Positions 46,718-57,836 of a stretch of DNA of 64,000 bases are shown one piece after another. This stretch comes from Amoebophrya sp. A120. Lineage: Eukaryota > Sar > Dinophyceae > Syndiniales > Amoebophryaceae. The notes beneath the pieces are model-generated. The model was not told where the DNA came from. It did not search any database and was given only the letters and a program-made list of their open reading frames with translations. The DNA lies in contig CAJINV010000020.1 of the NCBI GenBank assembly GCA_905178155.1, positions 1,116,001-1,180,000 of the forward strand. The letters are read 5' to 3'. Position numbers and translations under genes: made by a program. How positions within the stretch are numbered: position 1 is the first letter of the stretch; every line of letters begins with the position of its first letter.

Positions 46718-49537
46718 TCATCCGACGTCCTCCTTCAGGTAAACATTGCAGCGGCGGTTTTTCCAACTCTCGCCAAAAACGTGCGAGATGCGGTTTTTCG
46801 TGCCTCGGCCAAAACACTGCACCTTCAACTTCACAAGCGGAGAAGCAGATGTTTTGCAGCTCGGATGAGAAGTAATGTGGTCGTGTTTCACCTTATTCAC
46901 GTTTGTTCCCCTTTGTTCGTCTTCATTTTCATCCTCCTCGAAGAATTCTTCTAGCTTAACTTCCGAGTGTCGCAAATCATATCGATCGTCTTCGATAGCG
47001 CTCTGTTTGCGTTTGCCTGCGCTGTGATTTCTCCTGCGAGGACTCCTCGGAGATTTTGTTTTTGGTTCGCTGCTGGACTTCTTGGCCGAGGGTCCACGAG
47101 GATCGACTTTCGTTTGCTCTAGTAGCCCACAAACGCGATCGCGCAATGTTTCCAGCAGTTTCGGATCTTCGCCTGCTATCGCGGTTTCGACTTTCCTGAC
47201 CGCCACCCGCAGAAAGCTCGCGACGAACACCGCCCGATCCCAGGAGAGACTGGTTTGCAACTCTTCGGAAGAAATGCCCTCGTCCGCGTGGCCTTCCACT
47301 ATCAACGTCCAGGTTGGCGTCGCCTCCGAACTGGAAGACGGCGGACAAAGAGGATGTAAATTTCGACCATTAATATTATGTTTTGCGTTTGTAGTCCCCG
47401 CCTTGGGCACTGACTCATGACCTTCTTGCTCTTCTTGCATTTTTCTCATCTTCTGCAAAATGCAGTCGCAGACACCAATCGCCAGCAACATAACCGGCAA
47501 GTCCGTGCTGGTTTTCGCGTCTTCGGGGTCGAAATAGACGGGGGGGAGGAACTCCTGATAGATATCGAGGCTGACGGCTTTAGGGAGCTGTAGTTCGTCG
47601 TCTTGCTGCAACGGGTCTCGTGGGGCTGGTACACACGACCTGTTATTATTGTTTCCTATCACTGGCGCCGATAGTTTTACACCAACATCTTGGTCAACAT
47701 CTTTCTTGTCGACGACGTAGCGAAATCTGGACTCATGGAGCTTTGGGAACTTGTGCAGAAGTCTGCGAGTGAAAACCCGAAGGAGCTGCGTTTGCAACTC
47801 GGCATCTGGAGGTTCGGCTACTGGTGCACTAGTAGATGAATCATGTGGAGTTGTTAATAACGTGGTGGACTCATGATCGTCGGTCTTTCCAGAACGGCCA
47901 CCCTCGTTCACAAGACCAATCCAGATTGCAGGGGGGAGTTCTTGTGGTTGTTGTACAGTAGTAGCTATACCACCACAAGCTTCCTGCAACAGAGGCGCAC
48001 AAGCGGCTTCCAAGGTCGTGTCGTCACAGGGGTCCCCCTCTGGCCTGTTTGACGCTTCCACGCTTTCTTGTTGGCGTCGAGCAGGATCTACTAAAAATAC
48101 AGTGTCAGCTTTACTTTCGTTCATCTGCTCTTCCCGGAGCAGACTCTCGGCGCTCAACATCGCATCAGCGGGAAGAGTCACGCGGACCCGAGCCGCTTCA
48201 GCTAGTCGAATCACCGATGTGTTCTTGTCGAGGTAGTGTTTGATCGAACCAGCTTGGATCTTGTTTCGGTGCAGCAGCCCGGATTCTTCAGCGTGGTGCT
48301 CACCCCCGACGTAGAAATGCTTTGAAGAAGAAGAAGACCCTGTTGCTGTCGCTTCGATTGATGTAGTTCCACGCAACTCCCCATCAGATGATGAAACGGC
48401 GCCCATTATGAGTCCTTTTTTCTTGCTCAAGTTCTCCTTTTCCGCTCGCTGCTGGGCCTCGCGAAGCTTTGACAAGAAAACCGAAGCGAATTTCTGTTGT
48501 ACTGGATGTTGCGGTCCGCGTGTGGTAGAAAACTCTGATTTCTGCCGCAAGAATGGCGCAGCTACCGGCTCAGCAGATGCTGGTTTTGGAATGCTCGTGG
48601 AGGTGTCCGGACCGACTTGTTCACCAGCAGGATTTGATGCAGGAAATTGATCCACTTTCTTCCAGCGTTTCTCTGATTCTTCCGGCAAATCCCTCGTTCG
48701 CCGCGACATGACTTTGTCAATCCGGCAGGCCAACCTTGCCGCTGCTTTTGCCTCCTGTTCTCGTTTCTGCAATTCGAAAAGCTTGAGCAGAACCCGCGAA
48801 CGGGCTTCCTCTGCGGTGACAGCAATTGCCTCCGCATGTTCCAGGTTTTTTTGTTTTTCCGCCTCCTCCAGCGCAAACTTCGCGATCTGTTCCCGCACCC
48901 TCGGTAAGCTGTGGCGCAGCAGCTTCCGAAGCTCGACAACGGCTTTCGCCCAGTCCGCCAACCAGGTGACTTCGCAGATGAGCTGTGACTTCGCTGGATC
49001 TTGTTGTTGGGGCGGAAGTAGAACAACTGGTGAATCAGAAATTTGGTCGGCGTTAGCGTTTCTAATGACGTCTCCTGCTCCTGCAGTTTTTGAGTTCCTT
49101 TTCCTCGGTGAAGACGAGTAGCTGGTCGTCCTGGTGCACAACTGAAGATGTTCTTCTACTTGCAGCTGCTTCCTCGGTGAAAAATTCCCCGCACCAGCAG
49201 CGAATTCATCGTCGGCCGCACAATCCTTCACCAGGTCATTTGTGGTTTTGTCCAAGATCTTTGCGAACAGTTCTTCAGGGTTTTTCGCCAACAAGCGTTG
49301 CACTTTCTCCCACCGCTGCCTGGATAAGTTCTTTGCAGCTGCAGAAACGGACGACGACGAAGAAGTCCTCTGTGTTGGAAAACTAGAATTAGCTGGAGAA
49401 AAAAAAGATGTCAACGCCAGCGCGTCCTCGATCGTTTTCTTCACCGATGGCGCCGGCGCACGCTTCGTTCCGAGGGAGCGCAACAACGCTATGGGATTCT
49501 CAAGCGTTCCACTCTCAGCCGTTACATGACTTGCCAT
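46718..49537 (-). CDS. large protein with C-terminal OmpA-like domain
   Basis: Single 939-residue ORF without introners. The first two thirds are charged, coiled-coil-prone and low complexity (EEAEKQKNLEHAEAIAVTAE and on). The last 280 residues match the layout of the OmpA C-terminal domain: LPPVYFDPEDAKTS with a following helix DLPVMLLAIGVCDCILQK, then TLIVEGHADEGISSEELQ, LSWDRAVFVASFLRVAV, VKLKVQCFGRG, and the closing FGESWKNRRCNVYL. In bacteria this fold binds peptidoglycan through Asp and Arg; here the D of GHADE and the R of NRRCNV are kept. There is no signal peptide, so periplasm-like secretion is not indicated. OmpA-like domains are uncommon in eukaryotes; the partner is unknown. Insertions lengthen two loops. 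Confidence 0.75.
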   Translation of the reverse strand: MASHVTAESGTLENPIALLRSLGTKRAPAPSVKKTIEDALALTSFFSPANSSFPTQRTSSSSSVSAAAKNLSRQRWEKVQRLLAKNPEELFAKILDKTTNDLVKDCAADDEFAAGAGNFSPRKQLQVEEHLQLCTRTTSYSSSPRKRNSKTAGAGDVIRNANADQISDSPVVLLPPQQQDPAKSQLICEVTWLADWAKAVVELRKLLRHSLPRVREQIAKFALEEAEKQKNLEHAEAIAVTAEEARSRVLLKLFELQKREQEAKAAARLACRIDKVMSRRTRDLPEESEKRWKKVDQFPASNPAGEQVGPDTSTSIPKPASAEPVAAPFLRQKSEFSTTRGPQHPVQQKFASVFLSKLREAQQRAEKENLSKKKGLIMGAVSSSDGELRGTTSIEATATGSSSSSKHFYVGGEHHAEESGLLHRNKIQAGSIKHYLDKNTSVIRLAEAARVRVTLPADAMLSAESLLREEQMNESKADTVFLVDPARRQQESVEASNRPEGDPCDDTTLEAACAPLLQEACGGIATTVQQPQELPPAIWIGLVNEGGRSGKTDDHESTTLLTTPHDSSTSAPVAEPPDAELQTQLLRVFTRRLLHKFPKLHESRFRYVVDKKDVDQDVGVKLSAPVIGNNNNRSCVPAPRDPLQQDDELQLPKAVSLDIYQEFLPPVYFDPEDAKTSTDLPVMLLAIGVCDCILQKMRKMQEEQEGHESVPKAGTTNAKHNINGRNLHPLCPPSSSSEATPTWTLIVEGHADEGISSEELQTSLSWDRAVFVASFLRVAVRKVETAIAGEDPKLLETLRDRVCGLLEQTKVDPRGPSAKKSSSEPKTKSPRSPRRRNHSAGKRKQSAIEDDRYDLRHSEVKLEEFFEEDENEDEQRGTNVNKVKHDHITSHPSCKTSASPLVKLKVQCFGRGTKNRISHVFGESWKNRRCNVYLKEDVG

Positions 49538-51195
49538 GCAAAATGACCATGAGCCGCAAGACGATCAAGCTGCTTCGCATGACAAATTATCAAAGGGCTA
49601 AACAGCATCTAAATCCGTGCCAATTTTTTTTTTTTTTTTATATACATAGGCACAAACATAAAACTGCAATGCATCTAATGACAACTTCAGATCGGAAATG
49701 GCGTTGATCCAGGCTCGTCGTCATCATCTCATCGCGGTTCCAATTCGTGTTCTGTAGGGTGCGGTCAGACCCCTTCTTCCGGCTTCTCGCATTGCGAATC
49801 CACCGAGCTCCGGACTGCTGTTCCCTCCTCCTCGCGACAATGCTACGGTTGCTCACATCGGTCTGTACGCAGCTAGTCACACCACCGGGTTGCCTCCACC
49901 CCAGCTGAGCGTGGGAGTCGACAACCGTGGTAATGTAACGCGGAGGCTGCAGCACACTTCCATTTTCGGTGGCGTTTCTGTGCCTTTTCCTAGTGATCAC
50001 TGTTCCGCCCCCTCACACCTCTAGCTACCCTAAAGGTCGGGAAACTTTGAGTCCCATACTGGTGGGTTTTGAAGATTGTCTTTCAGGGAGGTAAGAGGAG
50101 CATCAAGGATGCTGGGCCGGCTACAGGTCGCTCTTTTTGGAAGTAATGCAAAAGAGGGAAGGCAGAGTATGGAGATAGCACGCGACAAACTATATACTTA
50201 TTATTAGGCTGGGCTTTTATTTTTTTGTACACCAAATATTATTTCTCATACCTTCCGCGACTACCTTAGTACCCAGCTGCCGTTTTCGTTCTCTCGTTTC
50301 CAATTTTGTATTCACCGTTTTTGCGTTTTCCCTCTGGCATTTTTTCACTCATCGCAACTGCAACTTTTCCCCTCCCTTTTTTCCTTCTGAACACGTCGCT
50401 TGTAATGCACGTTTTCAGCTTCTCATATTTCAATTGGCACTGCCGTTTTGCTCTTGTGCCACGGACTGCATTTGCATTACAATCTCTTTTATTCATCAAT
50501 TATCATTTCACATAAATAATCTTACATCTCCAATAAAGCATGACAGTTTCGTTCAAAATTGTACAGCGTGTTAACTTTTCGCATTTTTTGCTTCCGTCTC
50601 TCAAAAGGAGCCAAAGCTTCGACTTAGTTTTCATTTCCATATCATAAACGAGCTCCCGGTGGGTTCACGTAGGACCTTCGGCGTTGCTTGTCCGTGTTCA
50701 AGCGTTGACTTTAACTGCTCGGCTCAGTTTAGTCATGGGATTTGCATGTCCGTGCTCATGCTCCCTGTGCGTACTACTCCCCTAGCTCGCCCGGTGTTCG
50801 CATGCATTTATGATATGGAGCAGGAATTATGCTTCTGCTTCTCATGCCCCATTTTGTACAGAAAAAATGGCCGTCCCTCGTGCTCTTTTGATATAAAATT
50901 TTTTTAGAATTCACCAGCTCATTGTATTTTTTGTCTTGCTGAAGTAATGTCTACATCAAAAATTATTTATATGACAAAGTAAAAGTCGACTTGCGGCGTC
51001 GATTTAGCTGCGAACTTCAAACGCACACGCTTTCATTTTAGAACTAGAGCGGGGATTCTTTTGGCCTGAAGGCTTGTCTGTAGTCCTCCGTGCCTGAAGG
51101 TTGTTCTGAGTCTGAAATCCGTGCCAAATTTGTGATGCAAGACTTGCAAGCTCTCCCCTTTATTCCCTATTGCTGTTTTTGCATGACAAGTTTAT
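49538..51195. other. intergenic region
   Basis: About 1.65 kb, AT-rich in parts (T-tract at 49625-49640, 50200-50600). A 120-codon minus frame at 49638-50000 is not supported by any feature. No introner with clear ends; 51130-51230 carries introner-like core strings (TTTGTGATGCAAG, GCATGACAAG) without TIR. Confidence 0.4.
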
Positions 51196-51500
51196 TCATG
51201 TAACAGTTGAGAATGTAACAGTTGAGAACGCCATAAACGCGACGCGATGCCGCCCATCCCCCAGGGCTTCGCGGAGCCGGCTTCGCCACTGGCTCGCAGC
51301 GCGGAGGAGATCCTGGGCCTCCGCGCGGTGGAGAGCGAGCTGGTGGAGTATGCTGCGGTATGTTGTCCAGCTGGAGTGCAAGGCTTCCTGCGCCCTCGCA
51401 CAGTCCGCGTCAGCCTTCGAAAGGGCGACGTCCGGGAGGGCTTGTTGATGTTGTGCGGCTGTCATATTAGTGGTCAAAGATCGATGCATGTGAAGTGGCT
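51196..51500 (-). CDS. small helical ORF, uncertain
   Basis: About 100 codons starting near 51500. The core reads ALSKADADCARAQEALHSS and LHQLALHRAEAQDLLRAASQ, strongly helical and Ala/Leu/Gln-rich. The 3' end runs into a tandem AACAGTTGAGAAnGT repeat. It could be an exon fragment of a coiled-coil gene. No homologue recognised. Confidence 0.3.
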
Positions 51501-52085
51501 CGTGGTCGTGCTGCTCTATGGTAGAATTATGCATGTAAGGTCTGCCACCAAAAAAAAAAGAAAACTGCCGACTCGTCAACTGCGGTCTTTGAGAAGAGCA
51601 GGAGCAAGCTCCGGTGCGTTTTTACACTAGGACTGTCAGTGTAGTTTGAGATTTCGCCTAGCTCCTGTTAGGATTACCCATGCAGAAGCTGCTTTGCGAT
51701 TGCATCCATTTCTAGTTTCAATTGACATTTGTATTCCTTTGCCGACCCACCGACTTCAGCCTTGTAAGTACGTTCCTTTTCCTAGGTTCTGACGTTGTAG
51801 CACTTTGACATTGGGCAGCTTTGATGCCCACGCCGACGACCCAATTCCAAATATAAGGAAACGCTGGTACTAGAAGCTCCGTGCCACTTGCACTTCTCAG
51901 AACTACGGAGCAGAAAGATGTCATCTACATGCACCATTAACTGCTGCTCCAGCGAGCACAGACGACAACGAAACGCAAAATCTATTGTTTGAGGTACCTT
52001 CCGCTTCCTCCTCTTTCCGCCCTTGAATAAAGATGAAGTCGCCCGCCCCGACACCAGCACACGCTTATTTGGTTTCCTTCGTTCT
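51501..52085. other. intergenic region
   Basis: About 600 bp with no supported gene; it contains the 3' flank of the multi-pass membrane gene to the right. Confidence 0.4.
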
Positions 52086-53504
52086 TCACTGTGTCTTCGA
52101 TTTTTGTCCCGTTTGTTTCGCTTTGATCTCTTTTTCCTTTTCCAATTTCATTTTCTTCCACTCCTCCTCCCGCATGTGGTCCCGTTCGATGAGTGGCCGG
52201 TCTCCCCGCAATACGCCGATGTTCAGGAACAAAAAGGAGAACAACGCAACCGCATAGCAGTACACCAGCGCAAGGTCGCTCAAAACCGGCGCTGGGGAGA
52301 AGTCGTTCCTTCGCGCCGTTTCCAGGGCGATCGGAACGCAGAAAAAAATCGCCGTCATGGCCATAAGCAAGTGGAGGGTGGACAGAACGGAGGTTCCGGA
52401 CTCTTCCTTGTCGTATTTCAGACACACTCCGGCGAGGAAACCGTCCAGCGACGCGGTCTTGGGAAGGGACAACAAGCAGAGTGTGGATAAGAGATAGGCG
52501 ACATAAAGCACGGTCGTTTTCGAGCGGTCGGTAGGAGTGGCGCTGGGCTGGAAGACGTGGATGTTGCGGAAAAAAGAGTCCAGTTTCAGAAATAACGCTT
52601 CCGATGAATTGTTGAGCCACTTGCTCTTATCTGCGCCAGAGGAGTCGAATGCTGGAAGCTGTTGTTTTACAGAAGCAGCAAAAGCCGCCACGGCCGGAAG
52701 GGAAAGTAGAACTGCAAATAGCCATTCCTCGAGGTTCACGGACGTCTGCGTTTGGTGTGACCGGGGGAAGGTTTCAACATCCCGTTTTGATGTTCTTCCA
52801 TTTCCAATGATGATCGAAATACGCCGCACACATCCGCCGACACACAGCACGAAAAACATGAGCGTCGGAATATCAAAGCCCCACAACTCCCCTACTGCGC
52901 CTTCCGTCCGGCCGGCGACTGGTCTAGCGTAGGGGTTGGCTTCAGCGTCGAAGATCATTCTTGGAGTCTGGTCCTCGCCGGCCCGATCATCCTCAAGAAA
53001 CGGTATGTAATTCCGCACGCACAAGACCCACCACAGTTGCACCTCGAGAAAAAACTGCAGGAGCAAATGAGCTGCACTGATGGTAGACAGAAACAGACTC
53101 CTCGTAGTTGCCCAAGCAGGTCGAGCGTTCCTCCAGCGCGCCGCCGTTCCGATCGGTAGGTCGTGTTCCCTTTTGTATTCCTCGTCTGCAAGAACGATGT
53201 ACTCGACCACTTTCAACCCGAGCACTGCACCGGCAAGCGCTGGAAACGAAACAGTAGAAGTCGGCCAAGGCCACGGATGGAACAACGGCATCGAGGAGAC
53301 AAAATCAAATGCTCTTGCTCCTCGCCCTGGAGGATCAGAAGTTTCATCTCCGACGTTGCGACTGTGCACTCGACCAGTCTCCAAGGCGTACACTGCTGCA
53401 AGCAAGAGAACGACCAGAAAGTAAGCCCACTCCATCGCGGTGGAGAGGACAGACCACACGGGGCGTGGGGTCGTGCTGGTCGTCGTGGAGAACATCTTGC
53501 TCAT
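52086..53504 (-). CDS. multi-pass membrane protein, unknown
   Basis: Intronless 472-codon gene from ATG 53504. About eight predicted helices, for example AYFLVVLLLAAVYAL, SFPALAGAVLGLKVVEYIVL, LLLQFFLEVQLWWVLCV, TLMFFVLCVGGCVRRISIII, WLFAVLLSLPAVAAFAA, VLYVAYLLSTLCLLSL, LHLLMAMTAIFFCVPIAL and LVYCYAVALFSFLFLNIGVL. It ends in a highly charged Lys/Glu tail (EEEWKKMKLEKEKEIKAK). The even number of helices would put both ends on the cytosolic side. No transporter or enzyme signature recognised. Confidence 0.7.
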   Translation of the reverse strand: MSKMFSTTTSTTPRPVWSVLSTAMEWAYFLVVLLLAAVYALETGRVHSRNVGDETSDPPGRGARAFDFVSSMPLFHPWPWPTSTVSFPALAGAVLGLKVVEYIVLADEEYKREHDLPIGTAARWRNARPAWATTRSLFLSTISAAHLLLQFFLEVQLWWVLCVRNYIPFLEDDRAGEDQTPRMIFDAEANPYARPVAGRTEGAVGELWGFDIPTLMFFVLCVGGCVRRISIIIGNGRTSKRDVETFPRSHQTQTSVNLEEWLFAVLLSLPAVAAFAASVKQQLPAFDSSGADKSKWLNNSSEALFLKLDSFFRNIHVFQPSATPTDRSKTTVLYVAYLLSTLCLLSLPKTASLDGFLAGVCLKYDKEESGTSVLSTLHLLMAMTAIFFCVPIALETARRNDFSPAPVLSDLALVYCYAVALFSFLFLNIGVLRGDRPLIERDHMREEEWKKMKLEKEKEIKAKQTGQKSKTQ

Positions 53505-54526
53505 GGTGGATGATACTTCTGAGAACTACGAAGAACTTGACTTCAAGATCGCTTTTACTTCTATTTTCTACGCCACGACATATCAATCCGAATCTCTCTT
53601 CTATCGTCAGGCAGTAGCACGACGAGTGGGAGTGCTATAAAATTCTGGATCATTGCATCTTAAGACACAGGCCGCCCGCGGCCATGGCATGCATCTCGGT
53701 CATTAGGCGCGTCTCACCTGACCGGCCAAGAACAGCTGGGGGCACTTCGTGGTCTTCAACACTCACACTGAAAATTTAAAAGAAAAAGTGCGATGAACTG
53801 GAGGGCATCATCGAGACTGATTTCTACTTCTTTTCGATTTCTACAATTGTATTTAGAGTGTTTAGTGAGAGGATTCCTCTTCCTTCATCAATTTTCCCTT
53901 CGTTCGCAAACTTGGTTCCTTTCTCAACTAGTACAAGCAAGGGTCTTGCTACAATCTGAATTTTGCATCGACTGGGAGGCGATCGTACAAACATACAAGG
54001 CAAACACGGAGGGGCACTTCTACCTTTTACTTTGCTACAAAGCATCAACATCGATCTTCATCACTATCAAGACGCTACAAAACTACAACAAAACTACAAA
54101 TTGTACAAGAAACGAACGTATAAACTTTTTTTTTTGCAACCTTTACCTTATTACGAGATGACTTCTAATACTCCCACAAGCACGTCGGTCCCGCGCGGAA
54201 TCTTCACTCAGCCGCCTTGCATCAGGGTCCACCAGCAGGTCCCGTGTTGAAATCGTCACTCGACGCGTCGTCCACTGGACTTCCCCCGCCAGACGGAAAT
54301 TTCATCTGCTCTGGCGCGTTCGCGATGATGGTTTCCGCAGTTTCGTTTGCTGATGTTTATTTGCGCGTGGAATTTATACAAGGACGTAGACGAGCGCACT
54401 GCGGCATTGGTAGTCGTAGAAGTTGTGCGTGCGAGGAATACCAAATAGGTGGAGTAGGGTTGCTATTGCAGCTTTGTTATCGTTTACGATGAAAAATAAC
54501 AATTATAAGCTACGTTGACCAAAAGA
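53505..54526. other. intergenic region
   Basis: About 1 kb. A plus-strand ATG at 54157 opens a 31-codon frame (MTSNTPTSTSVPRGIF) with possible GT-AG splicing, but nothing supports it further. No introner. Confidence 0.35.
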
Positions 54527-56953
54527 TTATGTTTTATGCATGCAGCAATAGCAAATACATCGCAATCTTGAGCAGCACCACGTGAAAAAGATCAGGAAGA
54601 GGACGCCCAGCGTGCCGGCGGCCAGGTAGACGTACTGCTTTTTCACTTGGAACTGCCCGATCTGCATCGTCTCATTCAGGCCGAAGGGAAGTGAAATGAA
54701 GGGCTGCTCCGTGGGTCGGTCACCTGGAGTTGTGTTTTTTTTTTGTCGTGTAGTTATTTCTAGGTGTCGATCATGGTCGTGTAGCTGTCTACATGAGCAG
54801 GAGGGGAAATCAATTTCATTTCGATGTCAGTGATCAGTGTGCTCATCTTGTGGTGTTGATCTTGCTACGCACTCAAAGTATCGTCCAAATACGACTTTAT
54901 GTATGATAGATAGTAGTTGAAAAGAGCCTGTCACGGTTAAGTATACCACCCGCCGCACCTGCCCCGTCCGCCGGCGGCACCGGCGCCGCGGCATCACTCT
55001 GCGTGTCTGAAAGCTCCCAAAAATTTGCCGAAAATCTACCAAAACCCGAAGGAAAGGCTCAAGGAAAGGGACAAGGGGAAGGGGCCGCTATTTGGCAGGC
55101 CATACAGCTACGTACAGGCGCACCGGCCGGGAAGGCCTCGCGGCCCGCCAGGAAGCCGCCGGCTTGCACTCAGACACGGCGGGGCGCTTCATTTTCCCCG
55201 GTTGGGGGCCCCTCCCAACCGCAAAAAATCGAGCATCCCGCCGTGTCTGAGGACGGGCCGGCGGCTTCCCGACGGGCCGTCGAGGCCTTCCCGTGGCGCC
55301 TGTTGCTGTTCTTTTTTCGCCCTTCCCATCGCATTTTCTGTGGCCTTCAGGCCGGTCCATTCCCCCGCCCCTCTTCCGACCTGATTCAACATCTCGCGGC
55401 ATTGGGGCAGACAAGGGCGGAGGGGTCCTCGTTTGGCCCTCTACTAGCTATACCCCACACAGAGGGCCGCAATGCTTGGTCCGACATTCGCACGACTTCC
55501 CCTCGGCACCGCTACGGAGCCAGCCTGCGCGTCTGTCAAAAAGCGGCGCGTCTGCTTTGAGGGTGCCTGTCGCAAAATAGTCCTCGCCATAGTCGCTAAG
55601 CAGCACGCCGGTGGCCGAACAGCCCAGATGAAGGCATGCGCGCACAGCCGCGCATAGACATTCGCGCTGCTCCCGCTGGTGCCACCGAAGGCCGCCAATT
55701 GGCACACGGAACGAGGGCGCGCGCGTCAGGGTAGAAGGGGCACAACCTGAAAAGGCCGGGGCGCTCTTGGGCCGCCCTTTCGTGCTTTTCTGCCCCGTTA
55801 GTTGCCGTTTTGTTTTCATTTGGTCGGCGTTTAGGAGCCTTTTTCTTTGCTAGGCCGATTTGTTCCTAAGACTTTATGTTCCTTGACCACGTTGAACAGA
55901 GCCTGTTAAAACAGGTATACCACCCGCCGCACCTGCCCCGTCCGCCGGCGGCACCGGCGCCGCGGCATCAGCCCCGGGCACGTCGCTCACCGCGGTTGCG
56001 GGTCCCATCACCGCAACACCGACAACACGGGTGCTGGCCACATCGCCCATCGGGGATGGACTTGTTCCTGAGGTTCCCAGCGGTGGCGGAGGGGGAGGCA
56101 TTGGACCACCTGTAATTTATCGTGTGTGGATGTGGAACAGGTTGTTTCTCTCGCGTAGCAGCTTGGACGCCTTGCGTTCTTTTTGTAGCAACTCAATTTG
56201 ATTCGAGATCTAATTCACATGATCAAAGTACTTGAAGATCTTACCTGGCTGCTGCATCTGCCCCATTCCATTCCCACCAGCACCCCCCGCCGGCAGCGCT
56301 GCCCCCGCCATTCCCGGTGCATTGTAGTCGGTTGGCGCCGGCTGGAAATTACCCTGCGGAGATTGCTGCATGCCGCCCATCCCGCCCATCGGAGCAGCTC
56401 CTCCCGGCTGCATCTGCGGTGGCGGTGCCTGCATTGGTGGTTGCTGACCGGCTGGCATCTGCGCCTGCACGAAGGAAGCAGCTTCTTCTTGCAACTCAAG
56501 ATCCTCGGCCGCAGCTCCATCGATGTGCGAGCCCGTAGTTGTTCCCTTGTCCTGTTCGGATTGACTGGACGAGGTAGAGGACGCAGCAGTAGAACTGCTT
56601 CTGCTGCTTTCCCTCTCACTTTCTTCAACTTCACCTTCACGACCATGACCTCCCTGTTCTACAAAAGAAGAAGGGGAGGAACTTGACGCTGCCGCTCTGG
56701 GTTCCCGGCGCAGCATGCCCGGCGACCCGTCCGCACGAATACTCTGCCGCTCCGGAGGTGCCACACGTCCGTAGGTCGGTTGCAAGGGGAGCAAAAACGG
56801 GGCTGTTGTGAACGAACTGAAAGACAGCAGGGACGCAGACGCAACAGTCGTCATTCGATGATTTTTCGTCTTCTGATTTGTTGCTCGCGGCATGTTGCTG
56901 GCGGTGCTGGCACTCGAAACGCCGGAAGTGAAAATCGCTTTTACGCTTGTCAT
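54527..56953 (-). CDS. type I membrane protein of the LRREP-motif pair (copy 1)
   Basis: 331 residues from the ATG at 56854, or 364 from 56953. Exons: 56854-56245, 56109-55921 and 54723-54527, in frame. Introns are GT-AG: 56110-56244 (donor GTAAGA) and 54724-55920 (donor GTATAC, 1.2 kb with a large insertion). From 56854 the start MTTVASASLLSFSSFTTAP looks like a signal peptide. About 50 residues on comes GMLRREPRAAASSSSPS, then a Ser/Glu-rich region, a Gly/Pro/Met/Gln-rich stretch (QMPAGQQPPMQAPPPQMQP), GGPMPPPPPPLGTSG, and a C-terminal helix YVYLAAGTLGVLFLIFF with the Cys-rich tail TWCCSRLRCICYCC. The layout matches the gene at 58658-60255. Likely cell-surface or secretory; function unknown. 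Confidence 0.7.
54920..55970. repeat. about 70-bp direct repeat flanking a hairpin-rich 0.9-kb insertion
   Basis: Copies at about 54924-54990 and 55898-55967 share the exon end, the GTATAC donor and the following bases. Between them is 0.9 kb of GC-rich sequence with a long imperfect hairpin (about 55130-55295). Either an element inserted with a large duplication, or an exon was duplicated with intron sequence. The second copy has its own AG, so it could be an alternative exon. Confidence 0.7.
55130..55295. repeat. long imperfect hairpin
   Basis: Outer arms begin GGCCTCGCGGCCCGCCAGGA and end in an imperfect inverse (CGACGGGCCGTCGAGGCC); inner arms share CAGACACGGCGGG with its inverse. The loop is about 40 bp. 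Confidence 0.75.
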
Positions 56954-57314
56954 CACTTGTTTTTTACACGCGAGAAGCGGTCGCGTACAACAACCGCACG
57001 ATTTTTGATGTGAAAAAATTATCGATTATCTTCGTGGACACACAAGTACACGCTGTGGTGCTCTGGCGCTACCACTTGTCCTAGTGTTTTTTTCTTGTGG
57101 CTGCAGCTGCAGGTGCACTGGTTGATTCGCGAAACACAATCTTCGCATCCGCATGTATAGTATGCATGCCTTGTCTGTACTATACACACCAACGCGGTCG
57201 CGTTTTCGAATCCTCCGCTCTTCTCACTCTCACTACTTCAACACGATAAGAAGACAAGAAAGAGAAACAAATTACAGTTGCCCCACTGCAAAATATTGAA
57301 ACTCGCGACTCACA
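56954..57314. other. intergenic region, candidate divergent promoter
   Basis: About 360 bp between the minus-strand LRREP gene and a plus-strand small ORF. Contains GCATGTATAGTATGCATGC, a near-palindrome at about 57150-57170. No coding frame. Confidence 0.4.
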
Positions 57315-57473
57315 ATGTCATCTCATTCTAAGAAAGTATCAATCTACGAGCACGCACTCCATGATGATGATCTGCACGAACTCATCCACCTCTCAAAAGC
57401 AGAATCACTAGAGCGACGAGTGGACGAATGTCGTATCTTTGCCCGACGGCACGGTGTTGAAGAAACAGACTAA
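57315..57473 (+). CDS. small plus-strand ORF, 52 residues
   Basis: ATG in context caca-ATG-tc, 52 codons, stop TAA. The peptide is charged and helical: MSSHSKKVSIYEHALHDDD, then LHELIHLSKAESLERRVDE and CRIFARRHGVEETD. It resembles a short ankyrin-like helix pair (DDDLHELIHLSKAESLERRV). It is the only candidate gene I see on the plus strand. Could be a true small protein or the first exon of something longer; unproven. Confidence 0.4.
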   Translation: MSSHSKKVSIYEHALHDDDLHELIHLSKAESLERRVDECRIFARRHGVEETD

Positions 57474-57836
57474 CTGCAAGCGTCACGGTGCGTCGCGGCG
57501 TATCAAGTTTGGTCATTTTTTTCACGGGAGAAAAGATTGCTCAATATCTTCGTGATCAAATGTTACAGTGGGACTACACGCCAGGGGAGTTGTAGGTAGT
57601 CTAGTACAAATTCAAATAGTTCTTTTCAATCATACAAGTGAGTTTAGATGTTGAAGCCCAACAAGCTTCTGCTCCAGTTCAACGTTACAAGATGGCGCCA
57701 AATTCAAAAGTTTTGTTATCTAGCGCATCGCCTATATTCTTCGACTTCAGCTGATCCTACACATATTAGTATTATAGTCACTAGCAAGACAAGTGTAATA
57801 ACATCAAGAAGGAGTAGTTCTTCATGATCATGACGA

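Noticed and set aside
49638-50000. 120-codon minus-strand ORF
   Set aside because: Composition is Arg-rich and random-looking, runs into a T-tract, and has no supporting feature.
51130-51240. Possible additional introner
   Set aside because: Has core-like strings but no inverted ends or duplication, so it may be a decayed copy or chance.
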